Shown here piece after piece: positions 1 through 8,647 of a stretch of DNA of 64,000 bases (position 1 is its first letter; every line of letters begins with the position of its first letter). A program made the translations under genes and the position numbers. Under the pieces are notes generated by a model, which ran no database searches, was not told the DNA's origin, and saw only the letters and a list, made by a program, of their open reading frames with translations. The DNA comes from Desulfobacterales bacterium. GTDB taxonomy: Bacteria; Desulfobacterota; Desulfobacteria; Desulfobacterales; JANQIE01. The stretch covers positions 1 through 64,000 of the forward strand of contig JANQIE010000060.1 of the NCBI GenBank assembly GCA_028282295.1. The letters are read 5' to 3'.

Positions 1-60
1 AATTATTAGATACTTCTAATCGTTTATAAAAATATCGTCCAAATTGGAAATTGAGACTTG

Positions 61-103
61 ACGGTTCGCCCCATAGAAGGGTGGGCCGTGCCCACCAGAT
101 TGA
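61..103. repeat. GTGGGC palindromic repeat, copy 1
   Basis: A short inverted repeat containing GTGGGCCGTGCCCAC lies just upstream of the first gene. Related GGTGGGC...GCCCACCAG sequences recur at about 21.64 and 49.09 kb, always between genes. This copy has only one clear half. The ORF-track start at 51 runs through it and is therefore unlikely to be the real start. Confidence 0.6.
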
Positions 104-113
104 GCTAACCAAG

Positions 114-1550
114 ATGGCAATAGACAAATCTACTTTTAAGTCTCTGCAGGCAATTGTCGGAAGCGAACATGCGACCCGTCAGGCCGAAGACCGTCATTGC
201 TATGCCTATGACGCGACACGCCGCAGCTTTATGCCGGATGCGGTGGTTTTTCCGGAATCAACCGACCAGGTGGCGCGTATCATCGAGTTGGCCAATCAGA
301 CGCCGTTTTACGTCGTCCCCCGAGGCGCCGGTTCCGGGATGACCGGGGGGAGTCTGGCCGTCAAGGGCGGGGTGGTGATGGCGATGAATCGATTCAACCG
401 GATTCACGCCATCGATACGGACAACCTGATTGCCCGTGTGGAGCCGGGGGTGGTGACCGGTCGGTTTCAGGCGGCGGTGGCCCGCGAGGGGCTTTTTTAT
501 CCACCGGACCCGTCCAGTTCGGCGTTTTCTACCCTGGGCGGTAATTTGGCCGAGTGTGCCGGGGGACCGCAGGCCGTGAAATACGGGGTCACCCGGGATT
601 ACGTACTCGGCTTGCAAGCGGTGACCGGCAGTGGCGCGATCATACGAACCGGTGTGCAGACCGCCAAGGGGGTCGTCGGCTATGACATGGCCCGTCTTAT
701 CATCGGTTCCGAAGGAACATTGGCCGTGATTACCGATATCACCCTGAAACTGCTCCCCCTGCCGGAGGCGATCCAAACCTTGATGGTGCTCTTTGATCGC
801 ATCGACACGGCCGCCGAAACCGTTTCCGAGCTGACCCGCAGGCGCATCATTCCCCGTAAAATCGAATTTATGGACAATGCCGCGATTCGTTGTGCCGAAA
901 AGGTCCTGCAGGCCGGGTTGCCGGTGGACGCCGAGGCCCTGCTGTTGATCGAGGTTGACGGTGATCAGAACCAGGTCGCTGCCTACGCCGAACGGGTCGA
1001 GCAAGCCTGCCGGGACAAGGGGGCTCTGCAGGTAGAAATGGCAACCGACCCGCAAGCGGCCGCCGACCTGTGGCGCGCCCGCAAGGCGGTTTCACCCGCC
1101 CTGTTTCAGTATGGTCCGGATAAAATCAATGAGGATATCGTGGTGCCCCGAAGTAAAATACCGGCGATCGTGCGTAAAATTGAAGCGTTGCGGCGCAGCA
1201 CCGGATTGATGATGGTCAGCTTCGGGCACGCCGGAGACGGCAACATTCATTTTAATATCATGCTTGACAAACAGAACCCGGCGGAATTGAAAAAAGCCCA
1301 TGAGGCGGTGGCGCAATTGTTCGACTACACCCTCGAATTGGGAGGGACCATTTCCGGTGAGCATGGTATCGGCATAACCAAGGCACCCTACCTGGCGAAA
1401 GAAATCGGACCGTTTGAAATGCAGTTGATGCGCAACATTAAATCGGTATTCGATCCAAAAGGTATTTTAAATCCGGGTAAAATTTTTCCGGTGCAGTCTG
1501 AACAACCGCACCTTGCTGCAACAAAAAAAGCCGGTCCAGCGGATCGGTAA
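114..1550 (+). CDS. glcD: FAD-linked oxidase, GlcD / D-lactate dehydrogenase type
   Basis: This 478-residue protein matches the FAD-binding subunit of glycolate oxidase or D-lactate dehydrogenase, which oxidises 2-hydroxy acids and passes electrons to a partner. The N-terminal FAD-binding type 4 domain (about residues 40-180) carries PRGAGSGMTGG and LGGNLAE. The C-terminal FAD-oxidase domain holds GHAGDGNIHFN and SGEHGIG, the usual flavin and substrate motifs. I chose the ATG at 114 (MAIDKSTFKS) because the 21 extra codons of the track ORF fall in a dispersed repeat. No GlcE/GlcF partner is adjacent. A fused FAD/Fe-S relative lies at 49.3 kb. Glycolate and D-lactate specificity cannot be told apart here. 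Confidence 0.88.
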   Translation: MAIDKSTFKSLQAIVGSEHATRQAEDRHCYAYDATRRSFMPDAVVFPESTDQVARIIELANQTPFYVVPRGAGSGMTGGSLAVKGGVVMAMNRFNRIHAIDTDNLIARVEPGVVTGRFQAAVAREGLFYPPDPSSSAFSTLGGNLAECAGGPQAVKYGVTRDYVLGLQAVTGSGAIIRTGVQTAKGVVGYDMARLIIGSEGTLAVITDITLKLLPLPEAIQTLMVLFDRIDTAAETVSELTRRRIIPRKIEFMDNAAIRCAEKVLQAGLPVDAEALLLIEVDGDQNQVAAYAERVEQACRDKGALQVEMATDPQAAADLWRARKAVSPALFQYGPDKINEDIVVPRSKIPAIVRKIEALRRSTGLMMVSFGHAGDGNIHFNIMLDKQNPAELKKAHEAVAQLFDYTLELGGTISGEHGIGITKAPYLAKEIGPFEMQLMRNIKSVFDPKGILNPGKIFPVQSEQPHLAATKKAGPADR

Positions 1551-1567
1551 CCCGCTGGCACCGGCTT
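1523..1567 (-). terminator. Rho-independent terminator overlapping the 3' end of glcD
   Basis: A GC-rich hairpin (GCCGGTCCAGCGG pairing with CCGCTGGCACCGGC) spans the glcD stop codon. Read on the minus strand it is followed by a run of seven T, so it should end the minus-strand unit coming from suhB and the 65-residue ORF. Its sequence also codes for the last residues of GlcD. Confidence 0.7.
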
Positions 1568-1615
1568 TGAATATCGGTTTTCTCTCAGATTCCGGCAATA
1601 GACCGGCATGCCGTC

Positions 1616-1813
1616 TTATTGCATTTTAAGGACACTGGCCTCCGACGATACCAACTCTTCCAATATCTCCATGCGCGTATTTTGCTCTTTGGCCACCGCG
1701 CATCGCAGTCGCAGGGCACAATAGCCCTTGCAGATTTGATCTTCCATGCTGAAATCGCCGAAGCAGTCTAATTGCTCATCCATGGTAGATTGTTCGAATC
1801 CGATTAATTTCAT
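1616..1813 (-). CDS. small cysteine-containing protein, unknown function
   Basis: A 65-residue acidic protein with four cysteines (within LDCFGD and ICKGYCALRLRC). The C-x3-C-x5-C spacing could bind a metal, but that is inference. Its ATG overlaps the stop codon of the upstream monophosphatase by one base (TAATG), so the two are probably translationally coupled. A minus-strand terminator follows. I do not recognise a named family. Confidence 0.6.
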   Translation of the reverse strand: MKLIGFEQSTMDEQLDCFGDFSMEDQICKGYCALRLRCAVAKEQNTRMEILEELVSSEASVLKMQ

Positions 1814-2604
1814 TACGTGTCCTCTTCCACCCTCAATAAGTTTAGCATTTCCTGGTGAACCTTACCGTTGGTTGCCAGAATTTGATTGCTGTTGATTTGG
1901 TACGTTTGATTTTCAAAATCGGTGACCACCGCCCCGGCTTCGCGGGCAATGACCAAACCTGCCGCCGTGTCCCAAGGCTGCAGGTTTTGCTCCCAGTAGC
2001 CGGCAAAGCGGCCGTTGGCCACATAACACAAATCCAAGGCCGCGCTGCCCAAACGCCGCACCGCGCGCGCCGCTTGCAGGCAATTGCTGAACCGCATGAG
2101 CAGCGGTTGCAAAACAGTGGCAAAGTTATAGGGAAAGCCGGTGACCAACAAGCTATCCGAAACCCGGTCGGTTCCGTCGACCGTAATGGGGCGACCGTTC
2201 AGCCGGGCGCCTTGTCCCTTGGCTGCCGAGAACAGTTCGTTGGTGGCCGGATTTAGCACGATGCCGAAAACCGGTTCTCCTTGCCGGGCAAAGGCGATGG
2301 ACACCGCAAACAATTCCAACCCGTGGGCATAATTGGTGGTGCCGTCGAGTGGATCGATGATCCATTGACAATCATCGTCGCCTTGGCGGGCACCGCTCTC
2401 TTCAGCTAAAATGGCATGATCGGGAAATGCGCCCCGGATGGTGTCGATGATCGCTTTTTCAGAACCAAGATCGGCTTCGGTAACCAAGTCGATGGCCCCT
2501 TTTTTATCGATCCGGGACAGTTTGCCGAGGTGTGCTTGCAGAACGGCGGCTCCTTTGTGGGCCGCCGCCATTCCAACGCCTTTAATTTTTTCCAAATCAA
2601 CCAT
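1813..2604 (-). CDS. suhB: inositol-1-monophosphatase family protein
   Basis: A 263-residue cytosolic Mg-dependent phosphatase of the IMPase/SuhB/CysQ fold. The metal-binding motifs are visible: AEESG (about residue 67), DPLDGTTNYAHG (about 85-95) and the C-terminal WDTAAGLVIAREAG (about 210). Length is typical for bacterial SuhB. Substrates in the family include inositol monophosphate and, for some members, PAP or fructose-1,6-bisphosphate. The sequence alone does not decide between them. It leads a two-gene unit with the small Cys protein. Confidence 0.9.
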   Translation of the reverse strand: MVDLEKIKGVGMAAAHKGAAVLQAHLGKLSRIDKKGAIDLVTEADLGSEKAIIDTIRGAFPDHAILAEESGARQGDDDCQWIIDPLDGTTNYAHGLELFAVSIAFARQGEPVFGIVLNPATNELFSAAKGQGARLNGRPITVDGTDRVSDSLLVTGFPYNFATVLQPLLMRFSNCLQAARAVRRLGSAALDLCYVANGRFAGYWEQNLQPWDTAAGLVIAREAGAVVTDFENQTYQINSNQILATNGKVHQEMLNLLRVEEDT

Positions 2605-2646
2605 TTGAGTTAAATTTTAGCCTTTCCGGATAAAACCTGTCAAGCG

Positions 2647-4305
2647 CTAACCCACTTGAAGGCCGGTCTCTTGCGATGATTTCAAAGGGGCGATACCGCT
2701 TTGCATGGCATCGATGAGCGGCACCAATGTTGTTTTATCTTTGGCCGAAACCGCGAAGCCTTTCAGGCGACGTTCATAACGGGTGATCGTTTCGGCAGTG
2801 ACACGGTCTTTCTTGTTCAGCACCATCAATTGCGGAATGTGGTTCAGACGCAGGTCCCGCAGAATTTTGTTGACCGATTGGATTTGTTCGTCGATGCGCT
2901 GGTTGCTCAGGTCAACCACATGCAACAACAGATCGGCGCTTTCAAGCTCTTCCAACGTGGCGCGAAAGGCCACCATCAAATCCTTGGGTAGATTTTTGAT
3001 AAACCCGACGGTGTCGGTGATGATCACCTCGATGTCCTGGGGGAAGCGCAACCGCCGGCTGGAGGGATCCAGCGTGGCAAATAATTGATTCTCGGCCAGC
3101 ACTTTGCTTTGGGTCAAGGTGTTGAGCAGGGTCGATTTGCCGGCGTTGGTGTAACCGATAATCGAGATGACCGGCACACCTTTTTTGCTGCGCTGGGCCC
3201 GTTGCTGTTTACGCTGTTTGCGCACCACCGCCAGATCTTTTTCCAGACGCGTGATGCGGTCTCTGACCCGCCGCCGGTTGATTTCCAATTTGGTTTCACC
3301 GGGACCCCGGCCCCCAATGCCGCCGGTCAAACGGGACATGGCGGTATTTTTGGTGATCAGGCGCGGCAGCAAATACTTCAACTGGGCCAATTCCACCTGC
3401 AACTTGCCTTCCCGCGTCTGGGCGCGTTGGGCAAAAATATCCAGGATCAACTGCGTGCGATCGATCACTTTCAGATCGATCTGATCCGTTATCGAGCGGA
3501 TTTGGGACGGATTCAGTTCCTGGTCGAAAATCAGCAGGTTGATGTCCCGGGTCAAGGCTTTGAGGGTCAGGTCTTGCAATTTGCCCAGCCCGATCAAAAA
3601 ACGCGAATCGATTCGGCGGCGCTGCTGCAATTCCTCACCGGCGATTTCAATGCCGCCGGAACGGGCCAGATCTCTTAGTTCGGCCAACGAATCCAAGGCG
3701 TTGCGTTTGGACGCCGTGGTAACACTGACAATCAGGGCACGTTCCTTGTTCGCGCCGGCGGCATGGATGGCCCGCACGCGGGCCAGCTCGTCTTCCAACG
3801 CCCGGATTTGATCCGTACAGCCATTTCCAAGCTGATCCAGGCGCAATGGCTTTTCGATTTGGTAGTATTTGCCGTTGCTACCCTGTGGCAGGATATGCCC
3901 CAAATGAACCTCATGGGTGTGGCCGTCCGGACTCGGGGCCACCGCGGCCATCATATCCAGGCGCAGCAACGCCAGGTCGGTAACATCGTCCTGGGTCAAC
4001 GGCTCCGGTGTAAGGTGGGTATGTACGCACCGCAAGCCTTTCAAGCGGCCGGGAGCCGTGCGGTAAAGGCCGGTATTCGGGATAACGATCTTTTGATGAT
4101 CGCCGACAATAACATAGGCGATCTTGCCTTTGCGGTTGATCAGCAGGCCCACCTGGCGGCGCAGTTCATCGGCCAGCAAACTGATTTCGCGCGCAATTTC
4201 GGGGGTAATGACGTAATCGGCGGGAATCCGTCGGCGGTATAGATTTTCAAGGCGCCGTAGTTGATTTGCTTTCAAGCCTACGATATTGCCGTAAAGCCGT
4301 TTCAT
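2647..4305 (-). CDS. hflX: ribosome-associated GTPase HflX
   Basis: A 552-residue HflX, a GTPase that binds the 50S subunit and rescues or splits stalled ribosomes. The G domain shows GYTNAGKST (G1), DTVGFIKNLP (G3) and NKKD (G4), preceded by the glycine-rich linker GGIGGRGPGE and a coiled region typical of HflX. The N-terminal part (about 150 residues before the ERALIVSV segment) is longer than in E. coli HflX and resembles the extended forms of Desulfobacterota. It lies 42 bases downstream of suhB in the convergent-free minus-strand block and is probably expressed separately from dnaB. Confidence 0.93.
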   Translation of the reverse strand: MKRLYGNIVGLKANQLRRLENLYRRRIPADYVITPEIAREISLLADELRRQVGLLINRKGKIAYVIVGDHQKIVIPNTGLYRTAPGRLKGLRCVHTHLTPEPLTQDDVTDLALLRLDMMAAVAPSPDGHTHEVHLGHILPQGSNGKYYQIEKPLRLDQLGNGCTDQIRALEDELARVRAIHAAGANKERALIVSVTTASKRNALDSLAELRDLARSGGIEIAGEELQQRRRIDSRFLIGLGKLQDLTLKALTRDINLLIFDQELNPSQIRSITDQIDLKVIDRTQLILDIFAQRAQTREGKLQVELAQLKYLLPRLITKNTAMSRLTGGIGGRGPGETKLEINRRRVRDRITRLEKDLAVVRKQRKQQRAQRSKKGVPVISIIGYTNAGKSTLLNTLTQSKVLAENQLFATLDPSSRRLRFPQDIEVIITDTVGFIKNLPKDLMVAFRATLEELESADLLLHVVDLSNQRIDEQIQSVNKILRDLRLNHIPQLMVLNKKDRVTAETITRYERRLKGFAVSAKDKTTLVPLIDAMQSGIAPLKSSQETGLQVG

Positions 4306-4428
4306 AAAATAACAGTATTTCCCGTTGCGGTGAGTTGAGTGGTAATGGGCACTTCAAACCAAAGATAATCGTGATCAGACCGTGTGTAAACTGACGATTC
4401 TGCTCGGGTTGTCGATTCAGGCCGCGGC

Positions 4429-5808
4429 TCAAGCGTCCGGGAAATACCCCTCGTCGGCAAAATTTTCAAATCGTGTAAAGGCGCCGATAAAAGTTAAAAA
4501 CACCGTTCCAGTCGGGCCGTTGCGCTGTTTGCCGAGAATTACCTCGGCCTTGCCGCGATTCGGATTGTTCTCGTCTTTATTATACACCTCATCCCGGTAG
4601 ATAAAGGCCACCAAGTCGGCATCCTGCTCCAAAGCACCGGATTCGCGCAGGTCTGAAAGCATTGGGCGTTTGTCGGCCCTTTGTTCCAGCATGCGGTTGA
4701 GCTGCGACAGAGCGATTACCGGCACATCCAGTTCCTTGGCCAGCCCTTTCAACGACCGGGATATTTCGGATATTTCGAGCTCCCGTCTTTCACCCGCCCC
4801 CGGGGCCCGCATCAATTGCAAGTAATCGACGATCACTAACCCCAACCCTTTATCCATTTTCAAGCGACGGGCTTTGGTGCGGATATCCATCGGGGTCAGA
4901 TTGGGCGCGTCATCAATATAAATCGGCGCTTGTTCCAGGGAACCGGCGGCATCGGTCAGTTTGACCCAATCATCATTGCTGAAAAAACCGCGGCGCAATT
5001 GGGAAGAGTCGATGCGCGCCTCGGACGTCAGAAGACGCATGGAGAGCTGTTCCTTGGACATTTCCAGTGAAAAAATAGCCACCGGCACGTTGTGGTCCAC
5101 GGCGGCGTTGCGGGCGAAATTCAATGCCAAGGCGGTTTTGCCCATGGCAGGACGCGCCGCCAGGATAATCAGGTCGGAATTCTGAAATCCGGATGTCATG
5201 TTATCCAGCTTGGTATACCCCGACGGAATACCGGTCAACAGAGACTTGTTGCCCTGGCGCTCTTCAAGGGCGTCGATGTTGCTGACAACCAAATCGCGCA
5301 ACGGGTAGAACGCTTGTTTCGATTTATTCTCGGCAATTTCAAAAATCGAGCTCTCGGCAAAATCGATAACGCCTTCCACATTGCCGCGATCGGCAAAACA
5401 GCGTTTGGCAATGGCGTTCGATTTTTCAATCAACCTGCGCAACGTGGCTTTATCGTGCACGATGCGGGCGTAGTGCTGGGCGTTGACCGCCAACGGAACC
5501 GTATCGATCAGCCGGGCCAAATAACTGGCGCCGCCGATATCCTCCAAGTGTCCGTTTTCCTTGAGCCGGGCCGAAAGCGTTACCAAATCCACAGGTTCGT
5601 TGCGGGCAAACAACTCACCGACGGCGGCAAAAATCTTCTGGTGGGCACCGCGGTAGAAATCCTCCGAGGTGAGGATGTCCATTACATCGAGCAGCGTGGC
5701 ATTGTCGACCAGAATCGCGCTGATGATCGATTCCTCCGCTTCAATGCTTTGCGGCGGCAGCGTATACAGGGAAGGATCTTTTTCGGTTTTCGGAATCGGT
5801 TCGGCCAT
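4429..5808 (-). CDS. dnaB: replicative DNA helicase DnaB
   Basis: A hexameric 5'-3' helicase that unwinds DNA at the replication fork. It has the N-terminal DnaB domain (about residues 15-120, beginning LPPQSIEAEESII) and the C-terminal RecA-like domain with Walker A ARPAMGKTAL, Walker B VIVDYLQLM and ALSQLNR. The track start at 5826 is a TTG; the in-frame ATG at 5808 (MAEPIPKTEK) gives 459 residues, a usual length, though neither start has a strong ribosome site. It follows rplI, the classical rpsF-rpsR-rplI-dnaB order, but a terminator hairpin separates it from rplI. Confidence 0.95.
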   Translation of the reverse strand: MAEPIPKTEKDPSLYTLPPQSIEAEESIISAILVDNATLLDVMDILTSEDFYRGAHQKIFAAVGELFARNEPVDLVTLSARLKENGHLEDIGGASYLARLIDTVPLAVNAQHYARIVHDKATLRRLIEKSNAIAKRCFADRGNVEGVIDFAESSIFEIAENKSKQAFYPLRDLVVSNIDALEERQGNKSLLTGIPSGYTKLDNMTSGFQNSDLIILAARPAMGKTALALNFARNAAVDHNVPVAIFSLEMSKEQLSMRLLTSEARIDSSQLRRGFFSNDDWVKLTDAAGSLEQAPIYIDDAPNLTPMDIRTKARRLKMDKGLGLVIVDYLQLMRAPGAGERRELEISEISRSLKGLAKELDVPVIALSQLNRMLEQRADKRPMLSDLRESGALEQDADLVAFIYRDEVYNKDENNPNRGKAEVILGKQRNGPTGTVFLTFIGAFTRFENFADEGYFPDA

Positions 5809-5917
5809 AAAGATATTGGGTGTCAAAAAATACTGAAAACGCAGCCGGTTAGTTGAAATTAGGCTGTCATCAAAAATACGTGGAAGGCATCATAGCACGA
5901 AACTCAATAGGGGCAAA

Positions 5918-5957
5918 TAAAAAAGGAATACTTCCCGGCAATCGGGAAGTATTCCTT
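5918..5957 (-). terminator. terminator after rplI
   Basis: A perfect 16-bp stem (AAAGGAATACTTCCCG and its complement) with a 5-base loop is followed on the minus strand by a T-rich tract. It sits between rplI and dnaB, so it should end or attenuate the ribosomal-protein transcript before the helicase gene. Confidence 0.85.
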
Positions 5958-5991
5958 TGTTGGTCTGTTCGTCGGGGTATATGTCGTTGTT

Positions 5992-6435
5992 TTATTCCGG
6001 CACGACATTTACAGTGATTTCAGGTTCGACGTCTTTGTAAACGCGAATCGGCACTTTGTATTCACCCAACTTTTTGATCGGTTCGCTCAACAGAATCATC
6101 CGTTTTTCAACTTTGATATCTTCGCGGTCCAACGCCTGGACAATATCCTGAACTTTAACGGAGCCATAGAGGCGGTCTTCATCGCTAACCCGTGAAGGCA
6201 CCTGACAGCTCACCCCTTCCAGCTTTTTAGCCATTTCCTCGGCGATGGCTTTTTCCTTGGCGATTTGTAATTCGAACTTGGCTTTTTCCTGCTCCAACAA
6301 CCGCCGGTATTGATTGGTCGCGGGAACCGCTTTGTTCTGCGGAAGCAAGTAGTTGCGAGCGTAACCATCGGCGACCGTAACTTCACTGCCGATGATTCCC
6401 AGAGAATCGATGGTTTCCTTTAATATTACTTTCAT
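5992..6435 (-). CDS. rplI: 50S ribosomal protein L9
   Basis: A 147-residue L9. It opens with MKVILKETIDSLGIIGSEV and YARNYLLPQNKAVPAT, the conserved N-terminal rRNA-binding domain. A long connecting helix (EQEKAKFELQIAKEKAIAEE) leads to the C-terminal domain. Length and architecture are standard. It is the last gene of the rpsF-rpsR-(membrane protein)-rplI group and is followed by a strong terminator. Confidence 0.96.
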   Translation of the reverse strand: MKVILKETIDSLGIIGSEVTVADGYARNYLLPQNKAVPATNQYRRLLEQEKAKFELQIAKEKAIAEEMAKKLEGVSCQVPSRVSDEDRLYGSVKVQDIVQALDREDIKVEKRMILLSEPIKKLGEYKVPIRVYKDVEPEITVNVVPE

Positions 6436-6497
6436 TTTAAACCTCCGGTAAATAAAGGGCTATTGTAATTTGGGATATTTTATTTTTTCCGCGGCCC

Positions 6498-7454
6498 TTA
6501 AGTTGTCGGGGTGAACCGGGTACGAAAATTGATCCATGTGTCAAATAATCCGATCCCGACAACGATCATTAAAATTTGCGGTTGCAGAATCATCAAAGCG
6601 TACAGAATATATTGAACCGGTCGCGGCAGGTTCTTCTTTTGAAAGAAAAACGCGGTAACGGCAATCCCCTGGAATAAATACAAGGCAAGCGTTACGATCA
6701 AACCGCTGACACCGATCACTTTCAGGCTTTGACCGGGAAGCAGGGTCACCATACCGCCGGCAATCACACCCCAGACAAACGGCTCGGGCGTTTGCCACCC
6801 GGATAAACCGCGAATATCCGGCGGCATCAGGCCGCGCCGGCTTAGCAGCCACCGGCCCAGATACCGGTTCGTCCAGGAGGTCAGCAGGACGGTCAGTGCC
6901 ATCACCGCCGGCACAAAGCCCATCATCAGGGGTTTGGTTTGCGCAAATGCGTCTTTCAGCGTCTCGGCTTCGAAGCCGGGTGTTTGCACCAGCTCAAAAA
7001 AGGAAATCGTCTGTGCGATATTTTCATCGATAAATGCCGATGTCAACGCAACGATCGTCGTGCCCCGGATCAGGCAGTAACCGGCCACGGTGATGAAGGC
7101 GACCACCATGTAAACGACGCCGGCGAAAATGACCGTCCATTCCGGTTCGATATCCAGAAGGATGAGTTCGGCAATCAATAAGCCCATGGCCAGCAAGCCG
7201 GCATAGTACAGTTGATTGAACCAGATCAATATGCCCGATCCTCTGGACAGTTGGATCAGGATATACACCAAGGCGATCACCACAAGTACGGCGGCTTTCG
7301 CGCGATCAAGTTTTATCCGGTAAAAAATCACCGGCAGCGGTAAAAACAAGGCGCTGTACGGAAGCAGAATCAGTGTTGCCAGGGTGTACGCCACTGCCCT
7401 GGCAATATCCGTGTATTCGCCGCCAACAGGGTATCGGGGGTTCACCGCAAACAT
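6498..7454 (-). CDS. DUF2232-like multi-pass membrane protein
   Basis: A 318-residue, strongly hydrophobic protein with about eight predicted membrane segments (for example TLATLILLPYSALFLPLPVIF and VIALVYILIQLS). Its position between rpsR and rplI and its overall pattern match the YybS/DUF2232 family, found at this locus in many Desulfobacterota and Firmicutes. Function is unknown; some relatives resemble S-components of ECF transporters. An ATG at 7454 with GAGGA six bases upstream supports the start. It is probably cotranscribed with rpsF-rpsR. Confidence 0.75.
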   Translation of the reverse strand: MFAVNPRYPVGGEYTDIARAVAYTLATLILLPYSALFLPLPVIFYRIKLDRAKAAVLVVIALVYILIQLSRGSGILIWFNQLYYAGLLAMGLLIAELILLDIEPEWTVIFAGVVYMVVAFITVAGYCLIRGTTIVALTSAFIDENIAQTISFFELVQTPGFEAETLKDAFAQTKPLMMGFVPAVMALTVLLTSWTNRYLGRWLLSRRGLMPPDIRGLSGWQTPEPFVWGVIAGGMVTLLPGQSLKVIGVSGLIVTLALYLFQGIAVTAFFFQKKNLPRPVQYILYALMILQPQILMIVVGIGLFDTWINFRTRFTPTT

Positions 7455-7479
7455 TCCTCACGAACGGCCGGCCTGAACG

Positions 7480-7767
7480 TTAGTGCCGTTCAACCATGCC
7501 GACATAGGGTAAAAGCGCAATGGTCCGGGCGCGTTTGATTGCATGCGTCAGGGCTCTTTGATGCTTGGCGCAGCAGCCGGATATGCGACGCGGTATGATT
7601 TTGCCGCGTTCGGTTATGAAGTAGCGTAAAGAGCGCGTGTCTTTGTAGTTGATTACCATATTACTGTCGGCGCAAAAGCGGCACACTTTGCGGCGATGGT
7701 ATACTCGGCGTTTGCGGCGTCCACGGCCGCCTCGGCTGGGGCCGCCTTTTCTTGGAGCTGGACTCAT
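7480..7767 (-). CDS. rpsR: 30S ribosomal protein S18
   Basis: A 95-residue S18, which binds the 30S platform together with S6. The N-terminus is a basic extension ([18 protein letters not shown]). The core shows [31 protein letters not shown] and [16 protein letters not shown]. Retained cysteines (C-x2-C near residue 29, plus GCCAKH) suggest the zinc-binding, C+ type of S18; that is inference. It starts two bases after the rpsF stop, with a GGAGGG ribosome site inside the end of rpsF. Confidence 0.96.
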   Translation of the reverse strand: MSPAPRKGGPSRGGRGRRKRRVYHRRKVCRFCADSNMVINYKDTRSLRYFITERGKIIPRRISGCCAKHQRALTHAIKRARTIALLPYVGMVERH

Positions 7768-7769
7768 GG

Positions 7770-8255
7770 CTAATTTCCCTCCTGACTTGATTCGGTTGCG
7801 GCGGGTTCTGCTTCGGTTGCCGGCGCTTCGGTCGACTCGGCCTCGGTTGCCGGTGCTTCGGTAGCTTCAACGGTTGCGGTTGTCTCGGCGGGCGATTGTG
7901 GGGCGCTTTCGGCCTGGGCCTTCTTCTCGGCCTCGGCCATTTCAGCCTTGACCTTCTCCAGGTCGGTGTCCTTATCTAATATAACGGTCATGTACTTGAG
8001 GACCTTGTCGTCGATGCGGAAAGACCTTTCCATTTCGGCCACCAGATCGCCGTTACCGCAATAATCGAGTAAAATGTAGTATCCACGGGATTTTTTACGG
8101 ATTTCATAGGCCAGTTTTTTGGCGCCCCATTCATCCGTTTTGACAAGAAAGCCGGCCATCTTTTCGATCAGGCCGGTGGCTTTTTCCAGAACCGGCGCAC
8201 GACCTTCTTCGGAAAGATCCGGGTCGAGGATAAAAATCGTTTCGTAACGTCGCAT
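7770..8255 (-). CDS. rpsF: 30S ribosomal protein S6 with an acidic repetitive tail
   Basis: The first about 100 residues are a normal S6 ([34 protein letters not shown]), partner of S18 on the 30S platform. The last about 55 residues form a low-complexity Ala/Glu/Thr tail with repeats of the type TEAPATEAE. Extended S6 tails are common, and in E. coli the tail is polyglutamylated. Whether this one is modified is unknown. A strong ribosome site (GGAGG) precedes the ATG. The gene heads the ribosomal operon. Confidence 0.95.
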   Translation of the reverse strand: MRRYETIFILDPDLSEEGRAPVLEKATGLIEKMAGFLVKTDEWGAKKLAYEIRKKSRGYYILLDYCGNGDLVAEMERSFRIDDKVLKYMTVILDKDTDLEKVKAEMAEAEKKAQAESAPQSPAETTATVEATEAPATEAESTEAPATEAEPAATESSQEGN

Positions 8256-8269
8256 GTAACCTCCTTATG

Positions 8270-8411
8270 GCTATTAAGCCCCGCCATTAGTAACGGAGCA
8301 AGGATGTTCCGGCAATCTCGTTGACGACTGCCGAAAGGTTGCAGAGCCGCAAATGCGGCTCGCATACCGATAAAATTTGCCCTAATAACATTGATGGAAA
8401 GCCGCTGTCAA
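8270..8411 (-). promoter_or_regulatory. rpsF leader with hairpins and a weak promoter candidate
   Basis: Between the tRNA-Lys terminator and rpsF, a TTGACA box (8406-8411) is followed after 15 bases by TGTTAT (8385-8390). This is a plausible but poorly spaced sigma-70 promoter. The leader then contains a perfect hairpin (GAGCCGC-AAAT-GCGGCTC) and a second stem CGGCA...TGCCG followed by GAACATCC. The place and shape suggest an S6:S18-binding leader of the kind known upstream of rpsF in many bacteria. This assignment is inference. Confidence 0.4.
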
Positions 8412-8451
8412 GAATATTGTCGGTATGTTTTTAAGGGCCTCAGACGTACCA

Positions 8452-8491
8452 CCAAAAAAAAGCCATTAGCGCTGAATCCGCTAATGGCTTG
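8452..8491 (-). terminator. terminator after tRNA-Lys(CUU)
   Basis: A 10-bp inverted repeat (AGCCATTAGC...GCTAATGGCT) is followed on the minus strand by eight T. It lies directly 3' of the tRNA gene. Confidence 0.88.
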
Positions 8492-8498
8492 AATTTGC

Positions 8499-8575
<77 letters not shown>

Positions 8576-8594
8576 GCTGATCGATAGGCATAGG

Positions 8595-8623
8595 TTCGTA
8601 ACAGCTTTTGGGGGGCATGTCAA
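8595..8623 (-). promoter_or_regulatory. candidate promoter for tRNA-Lys(CUU)
   Basis: TTGACA (8618-8623 on the minus strand), a 17-base spacer and TACGAA (8595-8600) lie 20 bases before the tRNA 5' end. The -35 box is perfect; the -10 box is weak. Confidence 0.45.
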
Positions 8624-8647
8624 ATAATTTTACGACGTTTTGAAAAC

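Noticed and set aside
1092-1364. minus-strand ORF inside glcD
   Set aside because: Antisense shadow; the plus strand carries GHAGDGNIHFN and SGEHGIG here.
1555-1570. TGGCAC...TTG resembling a sigma-54 promoter
   Set aside because: The sequence is one arm of the terminator hairpin, and no plus-strand gene follows.
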